From Viola odorata (lineage: Eukaryota > Streptophyta > Magnoliopsida > Malpighiales > Violaceae), in assembly GCA_963691705.1 (NCBI GenBank), contig OY829540.1, positions 2,928,001-2,992,000 on the forward strand: 64,000 bases of DNA. Reading direction: 5' to 3'. How positions within the stretch are numbered: position 1 is the stretch's first letter; every line of letters starts with the position of its first letter. Made by a program: the position numbers and the translations under genes. Shown here one piece after another: positions 29,108 to 40,030 of this stretch. The notes under the pieces are model-generated. The model worked only from the letters and a program-made list of their open reading frames with translations. It was not told the origin of the DNA and searched no databases.

Positions 29108-31966
29108 TGTCGGTCGCGCCCCGCGAAAATAAAATGTGGATTCACGAGGTGTACGACGAATCTGAGACCTTATGATGCTCGGCGTAAGAGGACGCCTCGC
29201 AACATGCAATGAAGTCGCCACCCTAATTTTTGTCTCTAGGTTTAGGGAACCTAATCGTCATGGCATAAAAAATAAAATAAATAAAAAAACTAAAGACACA
29301 AAAAAGAGGGTCTAAACCCAAGAACAAAGGTTTGGGGTCGTATTATGGACTCGGGAAGGTGTTAGGCACCCGAGTCACATCAAAAAATGGTTACCGGTTG
29401 ATAAGAGAGGTGTTTAAAAGATGTTTGATAAAAATGCGTTTTAAAAGGGGGCCCTTAGAGGAATCATCACTTTAGTCTTTTCCATGATAGGGACCGTTCA
29501 GGAATAATTAATCGTTGGACGGGGCTACCGTTTTAAAAATATTTTCGGACGGGGTTACCATTTTCAAGACTGATCGATTATTCCTGACCGTAGTGTGATG
29601 TGACTGAATTTTCCGTAAGACTGAATGAGCGCCCTCTTTTTCATCATCGGGCCATGCATGATTAAATTAATTACTAAGTGATTCTATCATGGATTGCTAA
29701 CAGAGTACAAATTTAAATGAGAGATATTTTTAAATGATAAACTGATGTGGGATCGAAACCACCAAACACATGCAGTCAATATAAGCGGAATTTAAAACAA
29801 ATGAGCATGGCATTTAAAGCGAGTCATTAAACAAGTTGTTCATATGGATTGATTTTAATTCTAGCAATTCTATATATCATGCATACGATTAATATTTACG
29901 GAAAGCTTTGAATAAATAAAAGGGAAAGAAAGGCGTACTTTTGAGCGAAGCTTAAATTTTAAACCGACAAAATGAGAGTGTTAGTGACAACTCAAAAAAT
30001 AAATAAGCAGTTTATGAATGCGAGAATTTAAATAAATAGTTGATGTATATGAAAAATCAAACAATGATTTTGCCGCATATGAAGATAAAAATGGCGATTT
30101 GACGCATACGAAAATTAAAGCGGCGATTTGACGCATACGAAAATTTAAATGATGATTTGACGACTGCGAGAAATTTAACAGTTGATGATTTTTAGAAAAA
30201 TTAAAGCAGTTGATATTTGCGGAAAATTGAACAGCTGATATTGGAGAGAATTTAAAGCAGTTGATATTTGCAGAAATTAAAAATGCGACCGACCATATAG
30301 GCGGTAAATTAGATGACTGAATTTAAATTGCGGAAAATTTAAACAGTTGATAGGTACAAAATTTTAAAGCGACAATACGAAAAATAATCATAATGTAATG
30401 CACGAGTATTTTTACGAAAAACACGACCCAAGATCTCGGAAAGAATGAAAATAGGCTGGGCCCAATTTAAAAAATAAAAGAAATGGGCCAGGAATAGTTC
30501 CTGGCCAAAAAATCGCATTTTTTAGGGTGATGGGACGAGCCCATCACCTTTCTCTCCGCCCCGCGTTGAACAAGCCCAAGGGGGCACTGTTCATCGTCCT
30601 CCTCATGTCATCGGCGCCACTGTCGGCGACGGGGAGCTCCGACCAAGCAGCCAAATCGCCTGGTTTTGAGCTCCAAGGAAAGCTCTCCTCCTCCACAACA
30701 TGATCCCGCAAAAATTAAAACTTAAAACACGCAAGAACATTTAATTTCGTAAAAATGATAATTAACAAAAAACTTGAAATTCGATCGTTTCATTCAACGA
30801 ATCAACAAATAAAAAGCATGGTAATTATCTACAGCATGCATATGAATTCATACGATACAAACTAGCAGTTTGTTTAATCAAAACCTCAACCAAATAATTG
30901 AGGCCGAAAATGGCTGAGAAACGGCGAGGACCAACTCACCAAAAAAGCTTGAAACTGTGGCAACTAATGCTCTAAATGAGCAGTCGGTTAAGAGGGAGAA
31001 GGAGCAAAGAGCTCTGGGTGAATTCGTGAGGATTTTCGAAGGGAATGACCTCGTATTTATAGGCCAAGATCGCGTGAGGGTGAGGCGTGGCACTGCGCGT
31101 GGAGGAGTTGCTGTCGCGGTGGCAGGTCTACGGTCGTTGGTGATGATGGCGGACGGGAGCAAGCAGCTCGGTGGCTTGCTCCGTTGCTGCTCGCTGCCAC
31201 GTTGCATGTACACCATGCACACTTAAATGGTGAGCCATTGATCTGGTTGACTTTCCTTGGTCAACCAGATCAACGGTGATGATCAACTTGGCCTTTTAAC
31301 TTATTTAAATGGCCTCGAGCCATTTTTGTGAACAAACGTTCTGAATTTTAGAGCCAATAGTGCCAGCGCGTAGAGAAAAATAAGACAAGTTTAACCGTCT
31401 ACAGCGAATGAATAATTTTTTTTGTTTAACGTGTTTATTTTCTCGTTCGGAAACATGAATATGTTCGAATGAAAAATAAATGACGTTATGACAAAAAATT
31501 TACGAGACGAAGTTGACTAGCCTGAATGAAAAAAAGAGTAGGTAATTGTCAACTGAAGAAATAACACGTTCGATCAATGGTCCGAGCGAATTTACTCGGG
31601 TCCAATAACAGCTCGAACAAAAATAATAATAAAATAAAAAATGCTAAAAAAATATGATAAAATACTAAAAATCCTAAATTTTATGCGATGACCTAAAATG
31701 GAAAAATAAATAGCAAACGACTAACGGATAATTAAAAATATGATTTTTAAGGCTGAAAATATTAGTAATAATAATAATGAAAACACGTGACGAAAGAAAT
31801 TAAAAATGCGATTTCGAATGCTGACGATGACAATGATGATGATAAAATGCGATGAGAATTAAAAATACTAACGATAGTAAATTAATTAAAAATGACAGTA
31901 AGTTAAGTAAAACAACAAAAGTGATAAATTTAATTTTAAAATGGCGTCAAAATTCGGGTATCAACA
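29108..31966 (-). repeat. 3' LTR of element X
   Basis: About 2.86 kb. In element sense it starts TGTTGATACCCGAATTTTG and ends CGCGACCGACA. The last 300-400 bp (caccctaat, gtctaaaccc, ttatggactcgggaaggtgttaggcacccgagt in pieces) are close to the U5 ends of the Z and W LTRs; the rest differs. It contains no gene; the short frames inside are ignored. Confidence 0.85.
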
Positions 31967-32017
31967 GTGGCCCCCTCTTTACTGTCTTATCGAAGTATTT
32001 GATAAGCAGTAAAGAGG
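31967..32017 (-). other. Polypurine tract of X inside a long hairpin
   Basis: In element sense AAAGAGGGGGCCAC abuts the LTR. Its AAAGAGGG pairs with an upstream CCCTCTTT as part of a 12-bp perfect stem (CCCTCTTTACTG/CAGTAAAGAGGG) extended by about 6 further pairs. Element Z has the same arrangement. Confidence 0.72.
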
Positions 32018-32069
32018 GTTGCCCCCACATATCCAAATTTTGGCAACACAGCAGGTCTTACCTTAGAAG

Positions 32070-32945
32070 AGCGTGATGCCGTCACTCTGGGAGGAAAAAG
32101 TCTGTTGATGTCACTCCGGGAGGAGATAAGTCATAGATGTCACTCTGGGAGGAGATATAATTTGATGTCACTCTGGGAGGAGATAAGTCGTAGATGTCAC
32201 TCTGGGATGAGGTAATTGTTGATGTCACTCTGGGAGGAGAAAGTTCGATGATGTCACTCTGTGAGGAGATAAGTCGTTGATGTCACTCTGGGAGGAGATA
32301 ATTTGATGCTGTCACTCTAGGAGGAGGTAGGTTTGGAAGCCATTGCATGAATCGAGTTTTGACCGGACGTCCTTCAAAGATGTAAATTTAGATCTATACG
32401 GATATTAAGGGAAACATAAATTGCAGAATTGTTAATGATGACTTCCTTGACAGGAAAAAAAAAGTGAATTACGGAAAGGTAAATGACGACTCCACTGGGG
32501 GTATAAATGCAAAAAGGTGTTATTCTAGGAGGAAGATGTAACGATGTGTTGAAATGTAATGATATCACTCTGGGAGGAGAATGTAACTGATGTCACCCTA
32601 GGGGGGAGAAATGTAATGTTGTCACTCTGGGAGGAGGTAAATGCAAATGATGTCACTCTGGGAGGAGGAAAATGCAGACGCTGTCACTCTAGGAGGAGGA
32701 AATGCAATACGGAAATGTAAACGACGTCAATCCCGTAGGAGAAGACGTGAAACGCAGAAATTAAACTAAGGTCACTCTAGGAGGAGAAAAATGCTAATAT
32801 TGTCACTCTGGGAGGAGGAAATATAAAGTTGTCACTCTAGGAGAAGAAAAATGCAAATGATCACTCTAGGAGGAGGAAATATAAAGTTGTCACTCTAGGA
32901 GGAGGAAATATAAAGTTGTCACTCTAGGAGGAGAAAAATGCTGAT
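32070..32945 (-). repeat. Tandem array of element X, core gtcactctgggaggag
   Basis: About 20 units of roughly 27-35 bp share gtcactct(g/a)ggaggag followed by a variable A/T-rich spacer. The array is interrupted at about 32336-32520. Spacers are degenerate copies of one another, not unique, so this is not a CRISPR array. It lies between CB2 and the polypurine hairpin. Confidence 0.85.
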
Positions 32946-33004
32946 GATGTTCAATCACTTTAGGGAAGGAAGCCATTCGCTTTTGTTACCAGCAACCTTG
33001 ATAC

Positions 33005-33270
33005 GAACCTAGAGTGCATCTGCATCCTGTTCAGGAGGTAACGACCCCAAGGACAAGACTTTCCCACAATTTGCAGCCATAAGCAATCCTCACCTGATAT
33101 TAGTGTTTGCACTCACGCTCTGAAACAAGGTTAAGTGTTTTACGCTCATAAAGATGCAACTAACATGGTACATAATTTTCAATTCGCAATGTCAATCCTA
33201 GTGAATAGACTTCAAATAAAGATGCACATTTTGGGTATTCTAATAATCGATGGGACTTTCACGAAAAATA
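33005..33270 (-). other. Conserved non-coding block CB2 (element X copy)
   Basis: In element sense: AAAGTCCCATCGATTATTAG, then ACTAGGATTGACATTGC, GAGCGTGAGTGCAAACAC, GTGAGGATTGCTTA, TTGTGGGAAAGTCTTGTC and GGGTCGTTACC. It is very close to 51370-51620 in Z and clearly related to 8250-8035 in the Athila element. Confidence 0.78.
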
Positions 33271-34039
33271 ATTAAGGGATATGAAATGTCTAGAAAGAAG
33301 CTTGTTTTAGTAAAGATGTGCTTTTCTGAAGGGTTTGAAGGTTTTTGATGAGTAATGCTTAGCGATTAGCCCTGACGAGGGCAAGGTGCGCAAGTTCTTT
33401 CGCTTTTTGCTGGGGATGCTTTCTCGGCAGAGTGCATGAGTTCTCGGATCCTTGCTGGGAATGTTGTTTTTCCGTTGGCTAGGGCCCTTTTTTCGAGTGG
33501 AATGTTGTCGTTGTTCTTTTCGAGATTTACTACTTGAGTTGGCCCTGGGCCCTTTTTCTTCTCGAGTCTTCATTGGGGAATGTTTTCCTCGAGATTTCTT
33601 GAGTTTAGTTGTTGCTGGGCTATGCTTGCTTTTGTTTTTCGATTGTTGTGTTCTTTGAACGCCTCTAAGCATTTCTCTCTTTTTCTTTTCTTTTTTTTTC
33701 CTTCTTTCCTTTTTTTTTATATATGAAATGCATCAGAGAGCAGAGCAAGTACAACCTTTGTCTCGATCTCTTCCAAATCTGGCTTAAGGCCTCGGCCTTC
33801 ATCTTTGGGTTTTTTGGCCTCTCTCCAGCGATGGTTCTTAGCAATCCTTTGGTGACTTTTTCCGTCTCTTTTGTCGTGAACTTCATCTTGGCGTGCTTTT
33901 TACCTCCGGCTAGCAATCTTAGCTGACACTGCTCCTTGGCTTTTGGGGTATGAGTGATAGTGAGTTTTTATTTTTATTTTTTTAGGAGTGATGGCACATG
34001 TGGTGGGAAGAGGGGAGAAAATGGAAAAAATGGAGGAAA
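33271..34039. other. 3' spacer of element X between CB2 and CB1
   Basis: Low-complexity, pyrimidine-rich on plus (T/C run at 33675-33725). A Lys/Ser-rich minus frame (33672-33307) is compositional and has no recognisable domain. Confidence 0.5.
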
Positions 34040-34205
34040 TCGTAAGTCTCACGTCTAATAGCACATGTACCCTGGATATTATGCGAATTCAACTAGCACC
34101 TAGTCAGGCACTTACACTCATGAAAAGATACGGCGCGATGGCTCGAAAATGCTTACCGGGATTTGTCCGTGACTGCTTACGTCTGAGCAAATCATGGATA
34201 TAAGT
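34040..34205 (-). other. Conserved non-coding block CB1 (element X copy)
   Basis: On plus: tgtaccctggatattatgcg, caactagcacctagtcaggc, then cgtgactgcttacgtctgag. It aligns almost throughout with the reverse complement of 50362-50520 and more loosely with 9061-9205. Confidence 0.75.
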
Positions 34206-34529
34206 ATGATACGTAATTTTGATGGATGCCTTACTTAATAGAGGGATTGAACATCCTCAACCCAGGAAATGCATGAATATGCTATGAGAGTAGTATGGAT
34301 TTTTGTTTTAGCCGGGCTAAAAAGGATTTTTTGATTGATAGTTTTTTTTTCTTTTTTTTTTTGTTGATTGATTGATAGTTTAAAGCTAGGACGTGGGGGA
34401 CGACCTACTTACAAGAGTCCAACGAGAATCTAAAGGGTTGCCCCCAGTGGGCCAGACGACCCTACGCAAATTAAAGCTAACAAAGTGAGCAGGAACGAAA
34501 ATGAATTTTAATAAGGGGGGAAGAAAGAT

Positions 34530-35170
34530 GGACTTCCCTGAAATGTGCAGCGGGGCTGTGAGGGCGTCTCCCACGAGCTTTTTGCGGGTGACAATGGGAT
34601 GATTCAAGTTCCTGCAAAATGAAGAGGGGACAACGGAGTAGAAAAGGAAAGCCGATTCGAAAACAAAAATGACATAAGTTTTGGATTCTCCCTTTCCTTA
34701 ACCCGGCGTTTCGATGGTGGCTACGGCGCGGTCCCAATTTAGGAATGCTTTGCTTAGATGCTGATTGATTGGTTTCTTTTTCAGATGCTTTGCAGGAATC
34801 GTCGATCTAGGTCGGAGTGAGGATGAGATCCGTATTTTTTGTTCATTTACTTACTAGCCATTGCTGGACTTTCGCTGATTTGCTCCGTGATTGCTCCGGG
34901 AGAAGGGAAAAATCTTCTGTCCCCGAAATGTACAGCGTGGCTGCGAGGGCGTCTTCTATCAGTCTCATGCAGGCAACAATGGGGTGATCCAGTTCCTGAA
35001 AAAATGAGGAGAGAAGAATGAGGAGTAAATGAAAGGCGATTTTTAGAAGGAGTTATGCGACTGATAAGTTTTAAGCTCTCCCTTTTGGACGGGCCATCCG
35101 TGGGTCACCGCGGCGTGACTTGCATCGGATGTTGGTTGATGATAGCTTTACTTTAGATGTTTTGCCGCAA
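34530..35170. repeat. Imperfect direct duplication, offset about 380 bp, in the X 3' region
   Basis: Segments at 34530-34740 and 34915-35125 share ccctgaaatgtgcagcggggc / ccccgaaatgtacagcgtggc, gagggcgtct, gcaacaatggggtga and ctctccctt. They have diverged substantially. The rest of 34206-36065 shows no gene. Confidence 0.7.
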
Positions 35171-36065
35171 TTCTCGTCTTGGCGCGGGTGATACTTGCAG
35201 TCCGGTTGTCCCTCTTCAGAGAGGAGTTCTGACACTTTTTGCAGCAAGGGATTATGGATAAAATAAGTGACGCATTAAGTATGTTGATTGTGGTCCTGGG
35301 AGGACAACTTTTCGTCGTGCTTCTTTTCCAGGAGTTCTGCCTGCAAAGGGCGTTTGGCGACCACTACATCTTGATGGTGAACTCCTCCGAATAGGAGAAT
35401 GGAGATGGGAACTCATGCCACAACCATTCCGACAACTCGGCCGGCATAGGATAGGATTTGTGACTTCGGTCCAGCATTCAGTCCTCGCTCAAACTGGATA
35501 ATAGTATTGCTGTGAAATTCTGACGGCGAATAGTCTTTGAGTTCTTGAATAGTGCTACAGGCTCGGACAACCCTCTAAATGGTTGGATGACAGCTTTGCT
35601 GGGTGATCTTCATCAGTCCTTCGAGACTGGTTGTTTGCGATGTAGGATGTGCTGGTAGTACTGCGAGGAAAAGAAATTTTGATTTTAGATAGCAACTGGT
35701 TTTTTTAAATCTTTCCTAATTTGCTTTTTAAGGCGACCTGCTGTGGCAATTCAGGAGCTGCTATGAGGGGAATTCCCTGGTCCTATCGCGATGATGATAT
35801 GAGGTGTGAGACATTATGTTCCTGCAAAACTTAAGATTGATTAGTGGTGTTAGTCTAAGGGTCATATTTTGTGCCTCGAACTACTCCTCGGGAGCCACCA
35901 ATGCCATGCCTCCTTTTGTCATCTCACAAGTTTAAGAAAAAGTTTTGAAATAACAAGCATCTCCTGAAAAACTCATTTTATTAATTTCAGGATAAACATT
36001 TGAGCTGTATTGTCATGATAAAACCCTATGTCTTTGATTCGACAAGGCGCATGTTTTGCGAAACC

Positions 36066-37787
36066 TTAGGCAAAATATATCTTGACGGCATCGGCGTTTA
36101 CCGGTCTTGGTAGGTCATCTCCATCCATATTGGTTAGCAGGGCACCCCCTGAGAATGCACTTTTAACTAAATACGAACCCCCGTACCTCGGGGCCCACTT
36201 TCCTTGACTAGCCTCCTGATAAGGGAGAATCTTTTTCAACACTAAATCCCTGGTCTTGAACTTACGAGGTCGCACTTTCTTGTTATAAGCGTTGGTCATC
36301 CTTTGCTGATATAATTGCGCATGGCAGATAGTGGTCAAGCGTTTCTCAGGAATAAGGTTCAACTGCTCGTACCTCACCCTCGCCCAGTCTGATTCTTCTG
36401 CTTTTGATTCTGCCAGGATTCTGAGAGAAGGAATTTCTACCTCAAGAGGAATTACGGCTTCCATGCCATAGACTAAGGAGTAGAGAGTTGCCCCTGTGGA
36501 CGTACGATTTACTATCCGATAAGCATGAAGTGCGAAAGGAAGCATGTCATGTCAATCTTTGTGAGTGACCACCATTTTTTGGATGATTTTTTTAAAGTTT
36601 TTGTTTGTCGCTTCGACTGCGCCATTCATTTTTGGACGGTATGGTGATGAGTTTCGGTGCTTCACCTTCCAACGTTGGCAAAGACCGTCGATCATTTTTC
36701 TGTTCAGATTAGTGTCGTTGTCCGTGATGATTGTTTCCGGGACCCCATGGCGGCAAATGATATTCTTCTTAATGAATCGCATGGTTATTTTCTGAGAGAT
36801 GTTGGAGTAAGAGGCAGTTTCCACCCACTTGGTGAAGTAATCGATTGCCACGAGGATGAAGCGATGGCCATTAGAGGGTTTCGGATGAATTTGGCCGATG
36901 ATGTCGATTCCCCACATCGCAAAAGGCCAAGGCGATGTCATGCTGAAGAGAGGGGCCGGAGGGACATGGAGATGGTCCGCGTAAATTTGACATTTGTGGT
37001 ATTTTCGGAAATAGTCGATGCAATCTCGTTCGATGGTGAGCAAAAAATAACCTTGTCTCATTATTTGTCTCTCCATCATATGCCCACTTACGTGTGTAGA
37101 ACAAACCCCTTCGTGGATCTCCATTATGATTCTCTTGGCCTCAGCTATGGTGACGCAACGAAGTAAAGCTCCATCAGCTCTCCTTTTATACAAAACCTCA
37201 CCGTCGAGGTAGAAGTCTAAAGCCAAGCATTGGAGGGTCTTTTTGCTAACCTGGCTTACCCCTGGTGGATACTCCCGGTTTTTGATAAATCGTACTAAGT
37301 CGTGAAACCATGGCTTCCCATCAGGTTCTTCTTCCGAGGCGACACAGCATGCCGGAGTTTCCTTTACTTCCACTCTCAATGGTTGAAGCATTACTCCGCA
37401 TTCTAACTTGAACATCGAGGCCAACGTAGCTAACGCGTCTGCGAAGCAGTTCTTTTCTCTGTCGACTCGGTCGAATTTGGTTTCTTCGAATTCCCGCGTG
37501 AGTTTGGTGAGTAACCTCTGATAAGGGATGAGCTTGGAATCCCGTGTCTGCCATATATCCTGGGTTTGGTAGATGACAAGGGCAGAATCGCCGAAGATTT
37601 TGAGCTTCTTCACTTTTAAGTCGATTGTTGCCGTCAGACCGCTGATGCATGCCTCATACTCGGCGATGTTGTTGGTGTATGGGAAGTTCAACTTACATGC
37701 TATGGAGAATTGACGGCCATCTGGGGCTATGACCACGGCTCCTACTCCTTTGCCTGAGAGGTTCACCGCACCGTCGAAGAACATGGT
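36066..37787 (-). pseudogene. Element X second RNase H (aRNH) and integrase
   Basis: The first frame (37784-36552) opens MFFDGAVNLSGKGVGAVVIAPDG, the archaeal-type RNase H that marks the Tat lineage, with NIAEYEACISGL and the DS of IFGDSALVI. It runs into integrase: zinc region H..H..C..C around EGVCSTHVSGHMM/YFRKYHKCQ, then catalytic D in MWGIDIIG, D in ETIITDNDTN and E in GAVEATNKN. A TGA at 36554-36552 (VTHKD*HDML) breaks it. The same frame continues to 36066 with LPFALHAYRIVNRTSTG and the C-terminal domain ending AVKIYFA. A TAG also separates aRNH from the upstream RNase H. Confidence 0.87.
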
Positions 37788-38438
37788 CTACCAATCATCT
37801 TCTCTAAGATCTTCTGCGTTCTCCTCATTAATCAATATGATGTCCTCATCTGGGAAGTCAAAACTCAACGACTCATATTTGTCCACGACGTGATTAGCCA
37901 AGTGATCGGCGAGAGCGCTTGCCTTAACCGCCTTCCGCGTTACATATATGATCTCGTGCTCGGCCAGTAAGACTTGCCATCTACAAATGCGACTTGACAG
38001 ATACGGCTTCTCGAAGATGTACTTCAGGGGATCCATGCAGGAGATCAACCATGTCGTGTAATACAACATGTATTGTCGGAGCCTTCGGGCGCACCATGGT
38101 AGGGCGCAACAAGTTCGTTCCAACATGGAGTAGCGCATTTCGCATTCGTTGAATTTTTTCCTGAGATAGTAGATGGCCTGTTCACGCCTTCCTGACTCAT
38201 CGTGTTGTCCCAAAATATAGCCCATGGCACTAGCCGTGACTGTTATATACATGAGCAAGGGACGTCCTGGCGTCGGGGGAACTAGTACAGGTGGGTTTTG
38301 CAGATATGTCTTGATTTTCTCAAAGGCTTTCTAGCAATCTTCATCCCATTATGCATCTCTATGCTTCCTTAACATTTTGAACATCGGTTCGCAGGTGAGT
38401 GTTAACTGGCGGATAAAGCGAGCGATGTAGTTGATGCG
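37788..38438 (-). pseudogene. Element X first RNase H (Ty3 type)
   Basis: The recognisable core is at 38258-37788: YITVTASAMGYILGQHDESGRREQ, then YYLRKKFNECEMRYSMLE, then WQVLLAEHEIIYVTRKAVKASALADHL, the standard Ty3 RNase H layout. The 38438-38259 segment encodes the connection region (INYIARFIRQL and onward) but contains stop codons. The usual D of VTASA-type blocks is not intact, consistent with replacement by aRNH in this lineage. The domain ends at a TAG just before the aRNH frame. Confidence 0.8.
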
Positions 38439-39215
38439 TTATAAGAAGCTTCGTACTTCTTTTTCGGTGCTGGGAGCGGGTAGCTCTTGAATTGCCTTTA
38501 TCTTATCAGGATCCACTTCTATGCCTTTATTGCTGACGATGAATCCTAACAACTTTCCGGAGGTCACTCCAAAGGTACACTTAGCTGGGTTTAGCCGTAG
38601 CTGAAATTGTCTCAACCTTTCGAATACCTTCTTTAGGATGTCTATATGATCTTGCGTCCCACGAGATTTAGCTATCATGTCATTGACATATATTTCCAAT
38701 TCTTTATGCATAATGTCATGGAAAAGGGTGATGGCAACACGTTGGGAAGTGGTTCCTGCGTTCTTTAATCCGAAGGGCATTACTTTGTAGCAGAAGGTTC
38801 CCCAGGGTGTGATGAAGGTTGTCTTTTCACTGTCTTCGAGTGCCATCTTGATCTGATTGTATCCCGAAAATCCATCCATAAAGGAGAACATATCATTACT
38901 GGCGGCACTATCCACCAAGATGTCGATATGGGGAAGTGGGAAGTCATCCTTAGGGCTGGCTCGATTAAGATCCCGAAAGTCCACACACATGCGGACTTTC
39001 CCATCTTTCTTAGGCACTAGCACTATATTGGCGATCCATTCTGGGTACTCGGCAACTCTTAAGAAACCCGCATCTAGTTGCTTGGTAACTTCTTCTTTGA
39101 TTTTCAAAAGGATACCTGGATGCATCCTCTGGAGTTTTTGTTTGACAGGTTTAAACTCAGGCTTCAACGGGATGCGATGCTCAACTATCCCGGGATCAAG
39201 ACCTGGCATATCGGC
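38439..39215 (-). pseudogene. Element X reverse transcriptase
   Basis: The frame 39209-38439 holds the RT fingers and palm: VPKKDGKVRMCVDFRDLNRA, FPLPHIDILVD, FSFMDGFSGYNQI, TTFITPWGTFCYKVMPFGLKNA and LLGFIVSNKGIEVDP. The catalytic box reads YVND instead of YVDD (residues about 174-177), which would abolish polymerase activity. The frame is bounded by in-frame stops at 39218-39216 upstream and 38441-38439 downstream. Confidence 0.87.
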
Positions 39216-40030
39216 TTATGACCATGCGAATACGTCCGAGTAGTCTTTGAGGAGGGAAATCAACCTTTCTCTCTGAGTCGTGTCCAGGGTAGTTCCAATC
39301 TTAACCAACTTCTGATTCTCATCGCTTGTCCCCAAATTTACTTCTTCCAATTCCTCCCGATGAGGGGTTATTTTCTTTTCCGAACTTTCCAGTAAATGGG
39401 CCAATTCACATGGGATTTCGACCTCGTCTTCGATTGCGGCGCCAATTTCTTCGCTAGTAAAGACATAGGTTTTATCAAGACAATCCGAACTAATATTCAT
39501 CCTGAAAATAAAAATACGAAAAGGAAGAGATGTGTAAAATAAAAATTGCATATATATTGATTTTTAATCAAAGGGGAACGTGAGTCCCTACAAAAATATT
39601 TTCATAAGAAAATGTGCACCCATATTATTTTATTTTTTTTCAAAAGGAGTAATTACGGAGAGACATCCGGAAGCATGGTGGTGGTCTAGTTGCACACAGA
39701 CTCCCCTGACTTCTTTACGAAAATGACTGAACTAGGCGACGATTCTTCTTCTCCTAGAGTGCAAATATGGAGGTCTGATACCCTGATCGGGCTTTCATTG
39801 ATGGTCTCAGCTGCGAAGGGGAATGTGGTTCTGATATGGGGGATCTGCATTTTACCCGTTGGCGCAAAACGTCCAAATAGCTTAGCCAGCTGCTTTTCTT
39901 TCTTTTCTTGGGCAATTTTGGCAAAATCGGCCTCGCTGGGTTGGTACCCTAAACCAAAGCGGTCTTCGAAGCTCTTTGGAGATGCCAAGCCCTTTACCCC
40001 TTGTAACTCGGCCCCTAGCCTTTTTCCCAG
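39216..40030 (-). pseudogene. Element X protease-RT linker region
   Basis: Two frames cover it. One (39988-39686) has SFEDRFGLGYQPSEADFAKI and HIRTTFPFAAETI. The other (39551-39216) is acidic (IEDEVEIPCELAHLLES, EEVNLGT) and ends TTQRERLISLLKDYSDVFAWS just before RT, the usual ....LLKEYKDVFAWS entry into Ty3 RT. Stops and an approximately 130-bp AT-rich gap break it. Confidence 0.75.

Noticed and set aside
32070..32945. CRISPR-like pattern of short repeats and spacers
   Set aside because: Spacers are degenerate repeats of one another, units vary in length, and the context is a plant retrotransposon 3' region.
33307..33672. 121-codon Lys/Ser-rich minus frame in the 3' region of X
   Set aside because: Low-complexity composition, no counterpart in Z or Athila at the same place between CB1 and CB2.
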